64,000 nucleotides of DNA from Melitaea cinxia (GCF_905220565.1 NC_059399.1:15244501-15308500); one strand, 5' to 3'; positions 12,060-23,769 are shown, numbered from the stretch's first letter. The notes: a model not told the origin generated them from the letters alone. Numbers and translations: made by a program.

Positions 12060-12201
12060 TTGTTTTTAAGTGACTTCAAAAAACGAGGAGGTTCTTAATG
12101 CGACTGTATTTTCTATGTGTGTCTAAACTTTTTACTCGATGTACCCATTTTGATAATTCTTTTTTTATTCAAAGCTGGAGATTGTCGTGTGGTTTATATT
12201 T
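12060..12201 (+). repeat. GACTTC-family fragment
   Basis: GTGACTTCAAAAAACGAGGA followed by GGTTCTTAATGCGACTG is the start of the family. It is truncated after GATGTACCCATTTTGATAAT, and a second, longer copy begins just downstream. Confidence 0.6.
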
Positions 12202-12243
12202 TTAACCAACTTCAAAAAAAGGAGGAGGTTACTCAATTCGACC

Positions 12244-12283
<40 letters not shown>

Positions 12284-12665
12284 TTATGTATGTTCGGGGA
12301 TAACTCCATCGTTTATTAACCGATTTTGATAATTCTTGTTTCATCGGAAAGGAAATATCCCTAGTATGGTACCATGATAAGGGAACCAGGATCTGATGAT
12401 GGAATTCCAGAGAAATCGAGGGAAACTACCGAAAATCCGCATAACTTTTTACTGGGTGTACCGATTTTGATGATTTTTAATTTAATCGAAAGCCGATGTT
12501 TATCATGTGGTCACATTTAGATTTCATTGAGATCTGATTACAACTTTTGGATTAATCTTTGATAATGCGTATTTACTCGACAATTTTTTTGTCTACCTAC
12601 GTTGTATTACTTGTCGATATAATTGAAGGCGGTTTTTCTTCGTTTGCCTGCAAATACAATTATTA
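12202..12665 (+). mobile_element. GACTTC-family element, near full length
   Basis: It starts AACCAACTTCAAAAAAAGGA, passes a (TA)n run at 12245-12280, TCCCTAGTATGGTACCATGA, GAAATCGAGGGAAACTACCG and ACTGGGTGTACCGATTTTGA, and ends TTGAAGGCGGTTTTTCTTCG then TTTGCCTGC. The two ends are inverted copies of the GACTTC core, which fits a non-autonomous DNA or foldback element. No protein is encoded. Confidence 0.7.
12245..12280. repeat. (TA)n microsatellite
   Basis: Uninterrupted TA dinucleotide run at a fixed place inside the GACTTC-family element. The same site is expanded in the copies at 36859 and 55768. Confidence 0.95.
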
Positions 12666-12829
12666 TTATTACCTACGTTGATGTTATTCTTCAGTTATCG
12701 TATGTTTGATAATAAACACAGTTATCAAATCTTGAAGACTATAAGAACTATAGGGATGGTAAAATTATAACAATATAAATAAATTTAATAATCACAAACT
12801 TCAATTGTAAAATACATTAAGATTATACT

Positions 12830-13170
12830 AGGTGACTTCGTATCACCTAAATGTATTTCGGAAAAATATGCGCAAAAGATTTTCTGAACGCACTTATAAA
12901 TATTTAACAGCCAATTGAAATTTTTTTTGACAAAAGACATAAAAATTTTCACATCATTTTCACAGCGCTTTTTAACGTTTTCTAATGGCAAATTAAATTT
13001 TCGTTTTTAATATTTTCCGTTACTAATTTTTTATGTTTCTCACCGTTTAAACCTTTCGAGGACTTTCACAAATATTTCAAGATCAAAATTAGCCAAATCG
13101 ATCCAGGAATTCTCGAATTTTCGAGAGACAAAAGAACAGCGATTCGTTTTTATATATAGATTATAGTAAG
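12830..13170 (+). repeat. Diverged dispersed element ending in TTTTTATATATAG
   Basis: The right end CCAAATCGATCCAGGAATTC, then GAACAGCGATTCGTTTTTAT and ATATAGAT, is typical of a widespread insect repeat whose 3' end reads CCAAATCGGTCCAGC and TTTTTATATATATAGAT. The body is strongly decayed. A related phrase (GGTTGGACCGATTTCG) occurs at 25240. Confidence 0.4.
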
Positions 13171-13174
13171 TTAT

Positions 13175-14228
13175 ATACACTGTATTATTTATTATATGAC
13201 GTTATTGATTTTCTACAACTACAAACTATTCTACTATTCTCTCACACAAAGGTTGGCTGGTAGAAAATGTAAACAGTATTAGCCTGCCTTTTGTAAACGC
13301 TTATAAAAGTATGCGATAAGGAACTATAGCCACAACAAAGGTTACTAACTACAAAAGTACTGTTAGGATATAATATAAACCTAGAGGTTATAAATATGAA
13401 GAGAATCTGATAAAAGCGCTAGTCGTGGTTCGAACCATGCACATGACAAAAAATATCAAAAAGGCACAGCAGGAAATGTTGCTCAAAAGTTGATGCAGAC
13501 TGTATACTATTAGTTGTACTGTAAGGTTATTTACCACGTTTGTGGTAAAAATTCCCAAATTATGTTTTTGTGGTCTAGGCATTCGTGCGTTATATATATT
13601 TTCGGACCGTCTACCTATGAGTAAAATCGTTGTGCCGGCGTTGAATATGAAGTTTTTATATATTAACCTATGTGAAAGATGGTTTACTATTGTATATGCT
13701 GTATGAAAAATTTATAATATTAAAATTTTCAGAAATATCTCAATCTCTTTATATAATCTGTAGAACAATATTAACAAATTACCACCCCATACCAAGTTTA
13801 ACATAATATCTCATACAAAGTAAACTTCGTTTGCGATACAAGACAGTTTTTGCAGTCCATTACCTTTTTTTTAAATCCGAGCAGAGCTAAGCTTATTAAG
13901 ACCGTCAGAGATATGCAATCTGTTCATTACAACAGTAATGGAGTTTCACTCGCATGCTGCCGAGCTAAAGCGACTTCAGCTGCGTCTAACTTAAAACGTT
14001 TCTAGTTGCTTGTTTTAATCGAGGTCGATTGAATAATTGACACAAATTCATCATATGAGATTTTGTCTTTTCATATATTTATCTCTGCATAAAGTAATTT
14101 TTATAACATTCAAAATTATGTACGTCGGTATTATGATAATAATAATAACACACGATAAAATATTCTTTAATAATACTATTCAATATTAAAGTTATCTTTT
14201 TTGTGAAGAAAAAAAAAACACTTTTTTT
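13175..14228. other. AT-rich DNA without clear feature
   Basis: A possible decayed tRNA-like B box (GTGGTTCGAACCATGC, about 13425) lies near GGCACAGCAGGAAATGTTGC, which resembles the start of the L1 LINE tail. Neither is complete enough to annotate separately. Confidence 0.35.
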
Positions 14229-14232
14229 TTTA

Positions 14233-14281
14233 ATATCATATCAAAAATCGACGGTTTCAGCGGGGATCTCCGACTGACCTT
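14233..14281. repeat. Fragment related to the tRNA-like hairpin module at 60970
   Basis: ATATCATATCAAAAATCGAC, then GGGGATCTCCGACTGACC, parallels the left arm and loop of the hairpin at 60970-61097 (ATATCATATCAAAAATTGAC ... TCTCCGACTGACC). Here only one arm is present. Confidence 0.5.
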
Positions 14282-14294
14282 GCCTTTAGCCAAT

Positions 14295-15369
14295 CAAGCT
14301 ATAGAACGATTTACCTGTTAGATCGACTTTTTGTGGAAAAAACAAAACTTTTGCAATTTAATTTATTTTGCGATTTTTTAATAAAGACTTTATTTAATTT
14401 TCCTTATAACTTAACAATCACAGGATCATTAATTTATGCCCTTCATCATTATCAATCAAAGCGAGTTTGCGTCAGGTTTCAGTCAAGTTATTTCTTGTAT
14501 GAAATATTTCTCGCGTGTTATAGAAACTTCGGGGAGCTTTCGCTTGTTTTCGGAAATAATTTACGTAAATAGAAAATCGTTTTCCTCCGACAGGTGTCAA
14601 GATCATACCCGACAGCATGCATTTACCTGATTTTAATGTAATACTTAATTAATGGAAATCAATACATACATTCATGTTTAAGACATTTCATATGTATTCC
14701 ATTCACATGCATTTGAGTCCAACTTAATGTATACCGTAAATACTTACAAGCAGCTGGACTTTAACATTAAAAAATAGATTTATAGTTTACAAATTGAACT
14801 TCCAAATTATAATTATTATAATATTTATATTAATATTACATTATTATATTAATATTATTATTAATTTTAATTATTATAATTATAATTAGACTTACGAATT
14901 TCATTCACATCTTTTTTTCTGGACTGTCTTTAATTTTATGCACTTTTAGGATTTTATTTAAATAAACACATTATTTAGAATAAAGAGAATTTAACGAATC
15001 GCATTCGTAAATCAAAAAATATATTCAGAATAAATTGGACTTATTTTTTCGAGTAAAACTTAACACTAAATAGATAACAAATAAACCATCATCGCTAAAA
15101 GAATCAATTCTCGATTTAACCCAGTCAATACTGGTCCATTATTCCCAGCTTCAACCTGACCCGTCATCTCGAGATAACCCTGATGAAATAAGGAAGCAAA
15201 ACAGCTCCGATTATATCGTGAGCGTCGTTGAACGAAAGTTAGCAAGTGACAGGGCTGTCAAATGTCCTGGGAAATTGTCTCGATTATATGTGTCCGGATT
15301 TAATTGATAACTCGAGGGTAAAATTACTCTTAAATAAATAAATATCTATAGCATGCATAAACCATCGTA
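14295..15369. other. AT-rich DNA, including an A/T-only patch and a possible unique stretch
   Basis: 14805-14890 is almost purely A and T and self-complementary (TTATAATATTTATATTAATA). 15118-15310 is less AT-rich (CCCAGCTTCAACCTGACCCG, GACAGGGCTGTCAAATGTCC) and matches no repeat in this window, so it may be unique host DNA. On the minus strand at 14477-14633 a frame stays open after an AG but has no recognisable domain. Confidence 0.35.
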
Positions 15370-15560
15370 TTTTGCTAAGTTAAGTAACTTAATGCTTGTG
15401 TTATAGTTAACAGCCGACTAACACAGATTGTTTTTTCAATAAAGACACATATATATATTATATTAATATATTAGTTCGACACTCGAGAGGTGGGAATAGA
15501 ACCCACAACCGTAACAAAATAGTCAAGTCTCGTCGTCTTAGTTTTAAGTGTAGAGAGGGG
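15370..15560 (-). repeat. tRNA-headed SINE, family C
   Basis: On the minus strand the B box region GTGGGTTCTATTCCCACCTC is followed by an AT-rich middle, then GTTAGTCGGCTGTTAACTAT and AACACAAGCATTAAGTTACT. The copy at 31391-31620 has the same order (GCGGGTTTGATTCCCGCC ... CAGTCGGCTGTTACCTGTAA). Confidence 0.7.
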
Positions 15561-15564
15561 CTTA

Positions 15565-16790
15565 ACGAGCCGGTAACCTCAAAGAAAATTGACACGACCA
15601 CATTGCATATATCTAGGCAAAATTAGGCGTATTATCTGATGCGTTATTGACCTTAAAGAAACATACAACAATAAAAAGATTATATTATACACCGCTCCGA
15701 AAAAAAAACAGAAAAAGAAATTATTTCAAAATTTGCCAGCGCATCGTAGAATCTTACTGTACATAACATTAGTGGAATGTCAGGCATCTACATATTATGG
15801 ATAAAGTTACTTCTAACAGTAAAGGAAGTAAGCGGAATTATAACGTAGCTTCACATCAAACATTTCCTTGAAAGATTATACAATAGAACATCATTAAGTA
15901 ACGTATACTTAGCTGTAACGTCGAAGTTTTTGATATAATCTACCTATTCAGTTACAGGCGGAAGACGTACCTCGCGAAATAATTACCTGTTACATTAAAC
16001 TTTGAATAATTAAGAATGCTGTAAATATTTCTCTTTATATAACTTCGCTGTTTTTTATTAGCAAGACATTAAAAGGAATACAACCCTTATAGTTCAATTT
16101 AAGCAACGTGACCGACGTTCAAACGTCCCGATTATTTGCAAAAAATAGATAAACGCCAACCCTGAAGTATTATTAAAAACAAATCAAATAAAAACTACTC
16201 TTCACACGCTCGATATAAAGTTCATCTTGCAATAACAGTATAATTCGATGGTTCTTGCATCGTTTACATCAGAGATAAGTTTGGATATACTCGTAGAGTT
16301 TTAGGTCAAAGGAGAACTACATAGGGTCGTATATTACGTATCGAGTGCCTTCGTGTTTGGCTTTGTTAGAATTACGTATTGAAGATATATAACCGTGGTA
16401 TAACGTCGATAACGATTCAATTGCTCGAGGAAATAGATTGAAACTCGAACATAGTAACGATTAAATCAAATGACTATGTTTATGTTTTATGGTCAAGCTT
16501 TAAGTGTGAAACTTAATATAGTTACTTCAATTAATGTATAGTTACATGGTGGTTCTTTTGGTAGAGGTTATTTTTCATTATGTATTAGAAATCTTTAGAA
16601 ATAAGTAGCCAGTAATTAGTAGTTAGGTCAAGCCGTTCTCAAATTTTGAGTATAGCAACATACTTTTTATGTACACTTTATTTTTTTATGTAACTTTGTA
16701 TAATCTATAATGTAACTTTGAATTCTGAACAACTCGTGGCAAACTAATGAAAAGTAAAGATTGTAGAATTCAGATAGCTCAGCTACCTAT
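15565..16790. other. AT-rich DNA without recognised feature
   Basis: No repeat family or coding segment was recognised. 16240-16470 is somewhat less AT-rich and unlike any other part of the window. Confidence 0.4.
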
Positions 16791-16799
16791 TTAGGAGAA

Positions 16800-16945
16800 G
16801 TAGAGATCATTCAACTTAGTAATTACATTCAAATTACACCTAGAAACTTATTGTTCCTTGTTTGTTACTTGTTACTTGAAAATTTTGTGTAAATACGGAA
16901 ATAAATAAAGATATTTATTGTCATTATTATTATTATTATTATTTT
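16800..16945 (+). repeat. Possible LINE 3' tail with (ATT)n end
   Basis: GGAAATAAATAAAGATATTT contains an AATAAA signal and is followed shortly by TTGTCATTATTATTATTATT. A polyadenylation signal next to a trinucleotide run is typical of Jockey/CR1-like LINE tails, but no coding part remains. Confidence 0.4.
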
Positions 16946-17618
16946 CGTTAAAATCATCGTTAAAGTAGTCTTTAAACTATTGGAATTATTGAGATAATTC
17001 TAAAACACACATGAAAGATGGAACTAGTAGACAGTGAAGGTCTCAATGATGACATTCTTCAAAAAGCATCTGCACAAGAATAGAACCTAGATTACTACAG
17101 ACAATTTCACCAAGGTCTGAACTCATCTCAAGGCTACCAAAATATGGAGAGGCGGATAATATGATATAGCTCGCTTGTATTGTTACTATTAAGTTGTTAT
17201 ATGACTTATTTTCTTTATGTTCTGAGTGTACGATGTCGAATGATGAAACTGAAACTAGCAGCTAGCAGCTAGCAGCCAAAATTAAATGACACTGAAACTA
17301 GAAGCCACGCTTTATATCTCTTAAAAAAGCAACAGATTAAGTTGTAACTGTACAGAAATTAGTGACGTTATATCATCTCGCTATGAAAAAGATCTAAAGG
17401 GTAAATTCCACCCCTTCTATTTTTTATATTTAAAAACCCAACCAGGGAGGTTAATTCTATTCTTATTTAAGCATGAAATAAGGTTCAAATTTAAATCAAA
17501 GGTCGTTTAGAATATTAAAAAAAATTAGAAAAAAAGGTAAAAAAATAAATAATCCACTTTGATTATTTTTTTAATATTGCAATTTCCCTAAGGAGGCAAT
17601 TATATTGTATTTGTGAAA

Positions 17619-20600
17619 GTAATCATATCTCTGCTCGTGGACACTACATTTTGTTGTAACTTCGTAGAAACCTTTCTATTACTGTCTAGAAACGATGATA
17701 AAAATTTCAAAAGGGATACTCAATCCCTTCTAATTTTTTTTTATTTTTTTTTTTTTTCTAAGACAATGCCTATATACTACTTTTTCAAATGTCTATATCT
17801 CTGCTCGTGGACACTACATTTTGTTGTAACTTCGTAGAAACCTTTATATTACTATCTAGAAACGATGATAAAAATTTCAAAAGGGATACTCAATCCCTTC
17901 TATTTTTTTTTTTTTTTTTTTTTTCTCTCTAAGACAATGCCTATATACTACTTCTTCAAATGTCTATATCTCTGCTCGTGGACACTACATTTTGTTGTAA
18001 CTTCGTAGAAACCTTTATATTACTATCTAGAAACGATGATAAAAATTTCAAAAGGGATACTCAATCCCTTCTAATTTTTTTTTATTTTTTTTTTTTCTAA
18101 GACAATGCCTATATACTACTTTTTCAAATGTCTATATCTCTGCTCGTGGACACTACATTTTGTTGTAACTTCGTAGAAACCTTTATATTACTATCTAGAA
18201 ACGATGATAAAAATTTCAAAAGGGATACTCAATCCTTTCTATTTTTTTTTTTATTTTTTTTTCTCTAAGACAATGCCTATATACTACTTCTTCAAATGTC
18301 TATATCTCTGCTCGTGGACACTACATTTTGTTGTAACTTTGTAGAAATCTTTATATTACTATCAAGAAACGATGATAAAAATTTCGAAAGGGATACTCAA
18401 TCCCTTCTATTTTTTTTTATTTTTTTTTTTTCTCTAAGACAATGCCTATATACTACTTCTTCAAATGTCTATATCTCTGCTCGTGGACACTACATTTTGT
18501 TGTAACTTCGTAGAAACCTTTCTATTCCTGTCTAGAAACGATGATAAAAATTTCAAAAGGGATACTCAATCCCTTCTATTTTTTTTTATATTTTTTTTCT
18601 CTAAGACAACGCCTATGTACCATTTCTTCAAATGTCTATATCTCTGCTCGTGGACACTACATTTTGTTGTAACTTCGTAGAAACCTTTCTATTACTGTCT
18701 AGAAACGATGATAAAAATTTCAAAAGGGATACTCAATCCCTTCTATTTTTTTTTTTTTTTTCGCTAAGACAATGCCTATATACTACTTCTTTAAATGTCT
18801 ATATCTCTGCTCGTGGACACTACATTTTGTTGTAACTTCGTAGAAACCTTTCTATTCCTGTCTAGAAACGATGATAAAAATTTCAAAAGGGATACTCAAT
18901 CCCTTCTATTTTTTTTATTTTTTTTTCTCTAAGACAATGCCTATATACTACTTTTTCAAATGTCTATATCTCTGCTCGTGGACACTACATTTTGTTGTAA
19001 CTTTGTAGAAACCTTTATATTACTATCAAGAAACGATGGTAAAAATTTCGAAAGGGATACTCAATCCCTTTTTTTTTTTTTTTTTTTTTTTTTCGCTAAT
19101 ACAATGCCTATATACTACTTCTTTAAATGTCTATATCTCTGCTCGTGGACACTACATTTTGTTGTAACTTCGTAGAAACCTTTCTATTCCTGTCTAGAAA
19201 CGATGATAAAAATTTCAAAAGGGATACTCAATCCCTTCTATTTTTTTATTTTTTTTTTCTCTAAGACAATGCCTATATACTACTTTTTCAAATGTCTATA
19301 TCTCTGCTCGTGGACACTACATTTTGTTGTAACTTCGTAGAAACCTTTATATTACTATCTAGAAACGATGATAAAAATTTCAAAAGGGATACTCAATCCT
19401 TTCTATTTTTTTTTTATTTTTTTTTCTCTAAGACAATGCCTATATACTACTTCTTCAAATGTCTATATCTCTGCTCGTGGACACTACATTTTGTTGTAAC
19501 TTCGTAGAAACCTTTCTATTCCTGTCTAGAAACGATGATAAAAATTTCAAAAGGGATACTCAATCCCTTCTATTTTTTTTTATTTTTTTTTTTCGCTAAG
19601 ATAATGCCTATATACTACTTCTTTAAATGTCTATATCTCTGCTCGTGGACACTACATTTCGTTGTAACTTCGTAGAAACCTTTCTATTCCTGTCTAGAAA
19701 CGATGATAAAAATTTCAAAAGGGATACTCAATCCCTTCTATTTTTTTTTTTTTTTCGCTAAGACAATGCCTATATACTACTTCTTTAAATGTCTATATCT
19801 CTGCTCGTGGACACTACATTTTGTTGTAACTTCGTAGAAACCTTTCTATTCCTGTCTAGAAACGATGATAAAAATTTCAAAAGGGATACTCAATCCCTTC
19901 TATTTTTTTTATTTTTTTTTCTCTAAGACAATGCCTATATACTACTTTTTCAAATGTCTATATCTCTGCTCGTGGACACTACATTTTGTTGTAACTTTGT
20001 AGAAACCTTTATATTACTATCAAGAAACGATGGTAAAAATTTCGAAAGGGATACTCAATCCCTTCTATTTTTTTTTTTTTTTTTTTCGCTAAGACAATGC
20101 CTATATACTACTTCTTTAAATGTCTATATCTCTGCTCGTGGACACTACATTTTGTTGTAACTTCGTAGAAACCTTTCTATTCCTGTCTAGAAACGATGAT
20201 AAAAATTTCAAAAGGGATACTCAATCCCTTCTATTTTTTTATTTTTTTTTTCTCTAAGACAATGCCTATATACTACTTTTTCAAATGTCTATATCTCTGC
20301 TCGTGGACACTACATTTTGTTGTAACTTCGTAGAAACCTTTATATTACTATCTAGAAACGATGATAAAAATTTCAAAAGGGATACTCAATCCTTTCTATT
20401 TTTTTTTTATTTTTTTTTCTCTAAGACAATGCCTATATACTACTTCTTCAAATGTCTATATCTCTGCTCGTGGACACTACATTTTGTTGTAACTTCGTAG
20501 AAACCTTTCTATTCCTGTCTAGAAACGATGATAAAAATTTCAAAAGGGATACTCAATCCCTTCTATTTTTTTTTATTTTTTTTTTTCGCTAAGATAATGC

Positions 20601-20780
20601 CTATATACTACTTCTTTAAATGTCTATATCTCTGCTCGTGGACACTACATTTCGTTGTAACTTCGTAGAAACCTTTCTATTCCTGTCTAGAAACGATGAT
20701 AAAAATTTCAAAAGGGATACTCAATCCCTTCTATTTTTTTTAATTTTTTTTTTCTCTAAGACAACGCCTATGTACCATTT
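17619..20780 (+). repeat. Forward ~165-bp tandem array, about 19 monomers
   Basis: Monomers start TGTCTATATCTCTGCTCGTG at about 17791, 17960, 18128, 18296, 18465, 18632, 18797, 18960, 19128, 19292 and so on to 20620. Each has TACATTTTGTTGTAACTTCG, CTAGAAACGATGATAAAAAT, the small hairpin AAGGGATACTCAATCCCTT, a T tract of variable length and AAGACAATGCCTATATACTA. Spacing varies from 161 to 169 bp, mainly because of the T tract. The 70-codon frames in it are a by-product of the monomer. Confidence 0.95.
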
Positions 20781-20900
20781 CACGAGCAGAGATATAGACA
20801 TTTGAAGAAGTAGTATATAGGCATTGTCTTAGAGAAAAAAAAAATAAAAAAAAATAGAAGGGATTGAGTATCCCTTTCGAAATTTTTACCATCGTTTCTT
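18912..20900. repeat. Higher-order duplication (~993 bp, six monomers) within the array
   Basis: Monomer variants at 18960, 19292 and 19628 recur at 19954, 20285 and 20620 (offset 992-994). The shared variants are GAAACGATGGTAAAAATTTC, CTCAATCCTTTC and TACATTTCGTTGTAAC. This shows a recent block duplication inside the forward arm rather than single-monomer slippage. Confidence 0.75.
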
Positions 20901-21970
20901 GATAGTAATATAAAGGTTTCTACAAAGTTACAACAAAATGTAGTGTCCACGAGCAGAGATATAGACATTTGAAGAAGTAGTATATAGGCATTGTCTTAGA
21001 GAAAAAAAATAAAAAAAATAGAAGGAATTGAGTATCCCTTTTGAAATTTTTATCATCGTTTCTAGACAGGAATAGAAAGGTTTCTACGAAGTTACAACAA
21101 AATGTAGTGTCCACGAGCAGAGATATAGACATTTAAAGAAGTAGTATATAGGCATTGTCTTAGAGAAAAAAAAAATAAAAAAAAATAGAAGGGATTGAGT
21201 ATCCCTTTTGAAATTTTTATCATCGTTTCTAGACAGGAATAGAAAGGTTTCTACGAAGTTACAATAAAATGTAGTGTCCACGAGCAGAGATATAGACATT
21301 TGAAGAAATGGTACATAGGCGTTGTCTTAGAGAAAAAAAATATAAAAAAAATAGAAGGGATTGAGTATCCCTTTTGAAATTTTTATCATCGTTTCTAGAC
21401 AGGAATAGAAAGGTTTCTACGAAGTTACAACAAAATGTAGTGTCCACGAGCAGAGATATAGACATTTGAAGAAGTAGTATATAGGCATTGTCTTAGAGAA
21501 AAAAAAATAAATAAAAAAAAAATAGAAGGGATTGAGTATCTCTTTTGAAATTTTTATCATCGTTTCTAGATAGTATTATAAAGGTTTCTACGAAGTTACA
21601 ACAAAACGTAGTGTCCACGAGCAGAGATATAGACATTTGAAGAAGTAGTATATAGGCATTGTCTTAGAGAAAAAAAAAAAATAAAAAAAAATAGAAGGGA
21701 TTGAGTATCCCTTTTCAAATTTTTATCATCGTTTCTTGATAATATTATAAAGGTTTCTACGAAGTTACAACAAAATGTAGTGTCCACGAGCAGAGATATA
21801 GACATTTGAAGAAATGGTACATAGGCGTTGTCTTAGAGAAAAAAATAAAATAAAAAATAAATAGAAGGGGTTGAGTATCCGCTTTGAAAATTGTCTTATC
21901 TTTTCTTGATAGTAAAGAAAAGGTTTCTGCAAAGTTACAACAAAATGCAGTGTCTATGAGCCGAGATATG
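20781..21970 (-). repeat. Reverse ~165-bp tandem array, about 7 monomers
   Basis: The orientation flips at 20780: CCTATGTACCATTTC is joined directly to ACGAGCAGAGATATAGACAT. Monomer boundaries lie near 20968, 21132, 21299, 21465, 21635 and 21805. The last unit, to 21970, is diverged (GAAAAGGTTTCTGCAAAGTT, TGTCTATGAGCCGAGATATG). The arm is shorter than the forward arm. Confidence 0.95.
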
Positions 21971-22329
21971 ATAACTTTAATAAATTTTATTTAATCGTCT
22001 GCTTAGAAAAAATCCTAAAATAAAAAAAAATTAAAGTATTTTTTTTTTTTATAATCTTTCTTGTTATTATAAATTACCTTTGTTTTCAAATTTTGACCCT
22101 ATTTTATGCTTAGTAACATTAATTTTTTAGCTTTTATATCGAATTAACCTCCTTTTTTAGTTTTTAAATTTAAAAAAAAAATAGAAGGGGTGGTATTTAC
22201 CCTTTGGATTTTTTTCCATAGTTAGATGAACAAACGATACTAATTTGTGTAAAGTTACAAATCAATCTGTTGTTTAGAAGCAGAGATATAAAGAGTGGCT
22301 GCTAGTTTCAGCGTCATGTCGAATGCCGG

Positions 22330-23224
22330 TGTTCGGATAAATGATTTTTTGTCACACCGTTGAATGCTAATGTTTTTAGTTAAGACTCTTTGTATTTTAA
22401 CTAAAATAAATAAATTAGAAGTACTCGAGACATCCTCTGTATCAAGTATTAAAAATTCATGTTATCAAATACTTATTTTGACAAAAGCACTCGCTGTCCC
22501 GATGAAAATTCTGCCACCATATTTTTTGCCAACATATATTTTTTTTTTGTATACGAGCTTTGTCCTGTCAATAGTAAACACAAAAAAATATATATACAAA
22601 TTTTTGCAATCGTTCTACAGTTATATGCGTACATACATTTCGGTGATTTATTTTTATTTATATAAATTTCTCGAACATACGATCTTATTACTCGAACAAA
22701 GCAATTTATCTTAAAATAGATGAAATCACTGCGCATTATTGTCAGTAAATAACGTAATTACGAAATGACGGGATAAAGGAAGTGGGCACTTAATTAGAAA
22801 CTCGCTCTGAATACAAATAAACCATTAAACTCTGGGAGAAAGAGTCAATAGAATTCAAGTATAATTCGCATCTTCGTGGTTTTTAATGTCTATAAACATT
22901 TTCACCCAATTCGACTCAACGAAGTTTTATTTTATATTTTTACTACATAATATACTAAAGTACTTTTTTAGATATTATATAAATAAATTAATAAATAAAA
23001 TAAATATCTTTAACATACACAAAAGTTTGTCTGTTCTTAAGGTAAGCAAATGAATGTAACCGATGACATATGTAGCTACATATAAATAAATACATATATC
23101 CCACTAAGACTAAGGCCAGAATTGGTCAATTAAATTTAAATACATATAGTTATTGTATATGATGTAATGAGGTATTGTTATAAATCTACAGACGGATAAT
23201 TTACATTGCAATTTTTACTAGTAC
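22330..23224. other. AT-rich DNA without recognised feature
   Basis: A 116-codon frame at 22364-22714 is built of AT-rich codons with many F, I, L and Y and has no domain; I do not regard it as a gene. 22740-22920 has CTTAATTAGAAACTCGC and is less repetitive, but nothing is assignable. Confidence 0.4.
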
Positions 23225-23765
23225 AGAAGCAAACAAGCGTACGACGCACCTTGTGGTAAACGATTACCGTAGCATATTTAGGCTATTATGCTACGGTCGT
23301 ACGCATGTTAATAAACTTACATTATTTAAATTTTACTATTTAAACACTAAAAAGGTTACATACGGTTTTTTTTATTTAATAAAGTAATGTGACTAGAGTT
23401 TTTTAATAATTATAACTTCCTAGTTATGTACTCTAAACACGGAGTAGTTATTGAAGTGATATAAGAAGCCTAATTTATATGTTAATCAGTTATTAACTAT
23501 AACTAGCACATATGAGTATTTCAGTAGTTTATGAAACTCATAATAGAACTAATTAACAATAAGTAAATTAATTAATATATGCCAACGAGAGAAGCCGACT
23601 TCAGATTTATCGCTGAACTAATAATTCTTTACTGTATTGTTGTAGTCAGTAAATGTCCCACTGCTTGGCTAAATTTTTTTGTTGGCCAAGAATTTTTGGA
23701 CCTTAAACCAGCACTCAACTCCATTTGGGGTGACAGACATCAAATCATAAGTAAGAATATATAAA
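23225..23765 (+). repeat. Dispersed repeat D, copy 2
   Basis: Reverse complement of 11166-11690: ATTTAAATTTTACTATTTAA, CACGGAGTAGTTATTG, CAACGAGAGAAGCCGACTTC, CCTTAAACCAGCACTCAACT and TTTGGGGTGACAGACATCAA. It begins with an L1-type block in which TACCGTAGCAT is followed by a short inverted ATGCTACGGTCGTACGC. Confidence 0.6.
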
Positions 23766-23769
23766 ACCA

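Larger units (their letters stand above)
17243..22315. mobile_element. Large foldback element built from inverted tandem arrays
   Basis: The 5,073-bp unit is bounded by the direct repeat ATGTCGAATG (17233-17242 and 22316-22325). Its ends are inverted copies: left ACTGAAACTAGAAGCCACGC and right, reverse-complemented, GCTGAAACTAGCAGCCACTC. Both continue through TTTATATCTCT and a GTTGTAACT/TTTGTAACT block into AAAGGGTAAATTCCACCCCT or a close variant. These terminal units are diverged versions of the internal ~165-bp monomer. Inside lie ~19 forward and ~7 reverse monomers. No transposase frame is visible. Long inverted arms made of tandem repeats plus a 9-10-bp target duplication is the pattern of Drosophila FB-type foldbacks and of some Mutator-like elements. 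The class assignment is inference. Confidence 0.75.

Noticed and set aside
17613..21805. A series of 60-74-codon frames with near-identical peptides starting MSISLLVDTTF
   Set aside because: They repeat with the 165-bp monomer on both strands, run into poly-T (poly-F) and carry no domain. They are a by-product of the satellite, not a gene family.
17619..21970. CRISPR-like regular repeats
   Set aside because: The whole ~165-bp unit is repeated, with no unique spacers, and the context is eukaryotic.
22364..22714. 116-codon frame with hydrophobic stretches suggesting a membrane protein
   Set aside because: The hydrophobicity comes from AT-rich codons; no domain, and frames overlap on both strands.
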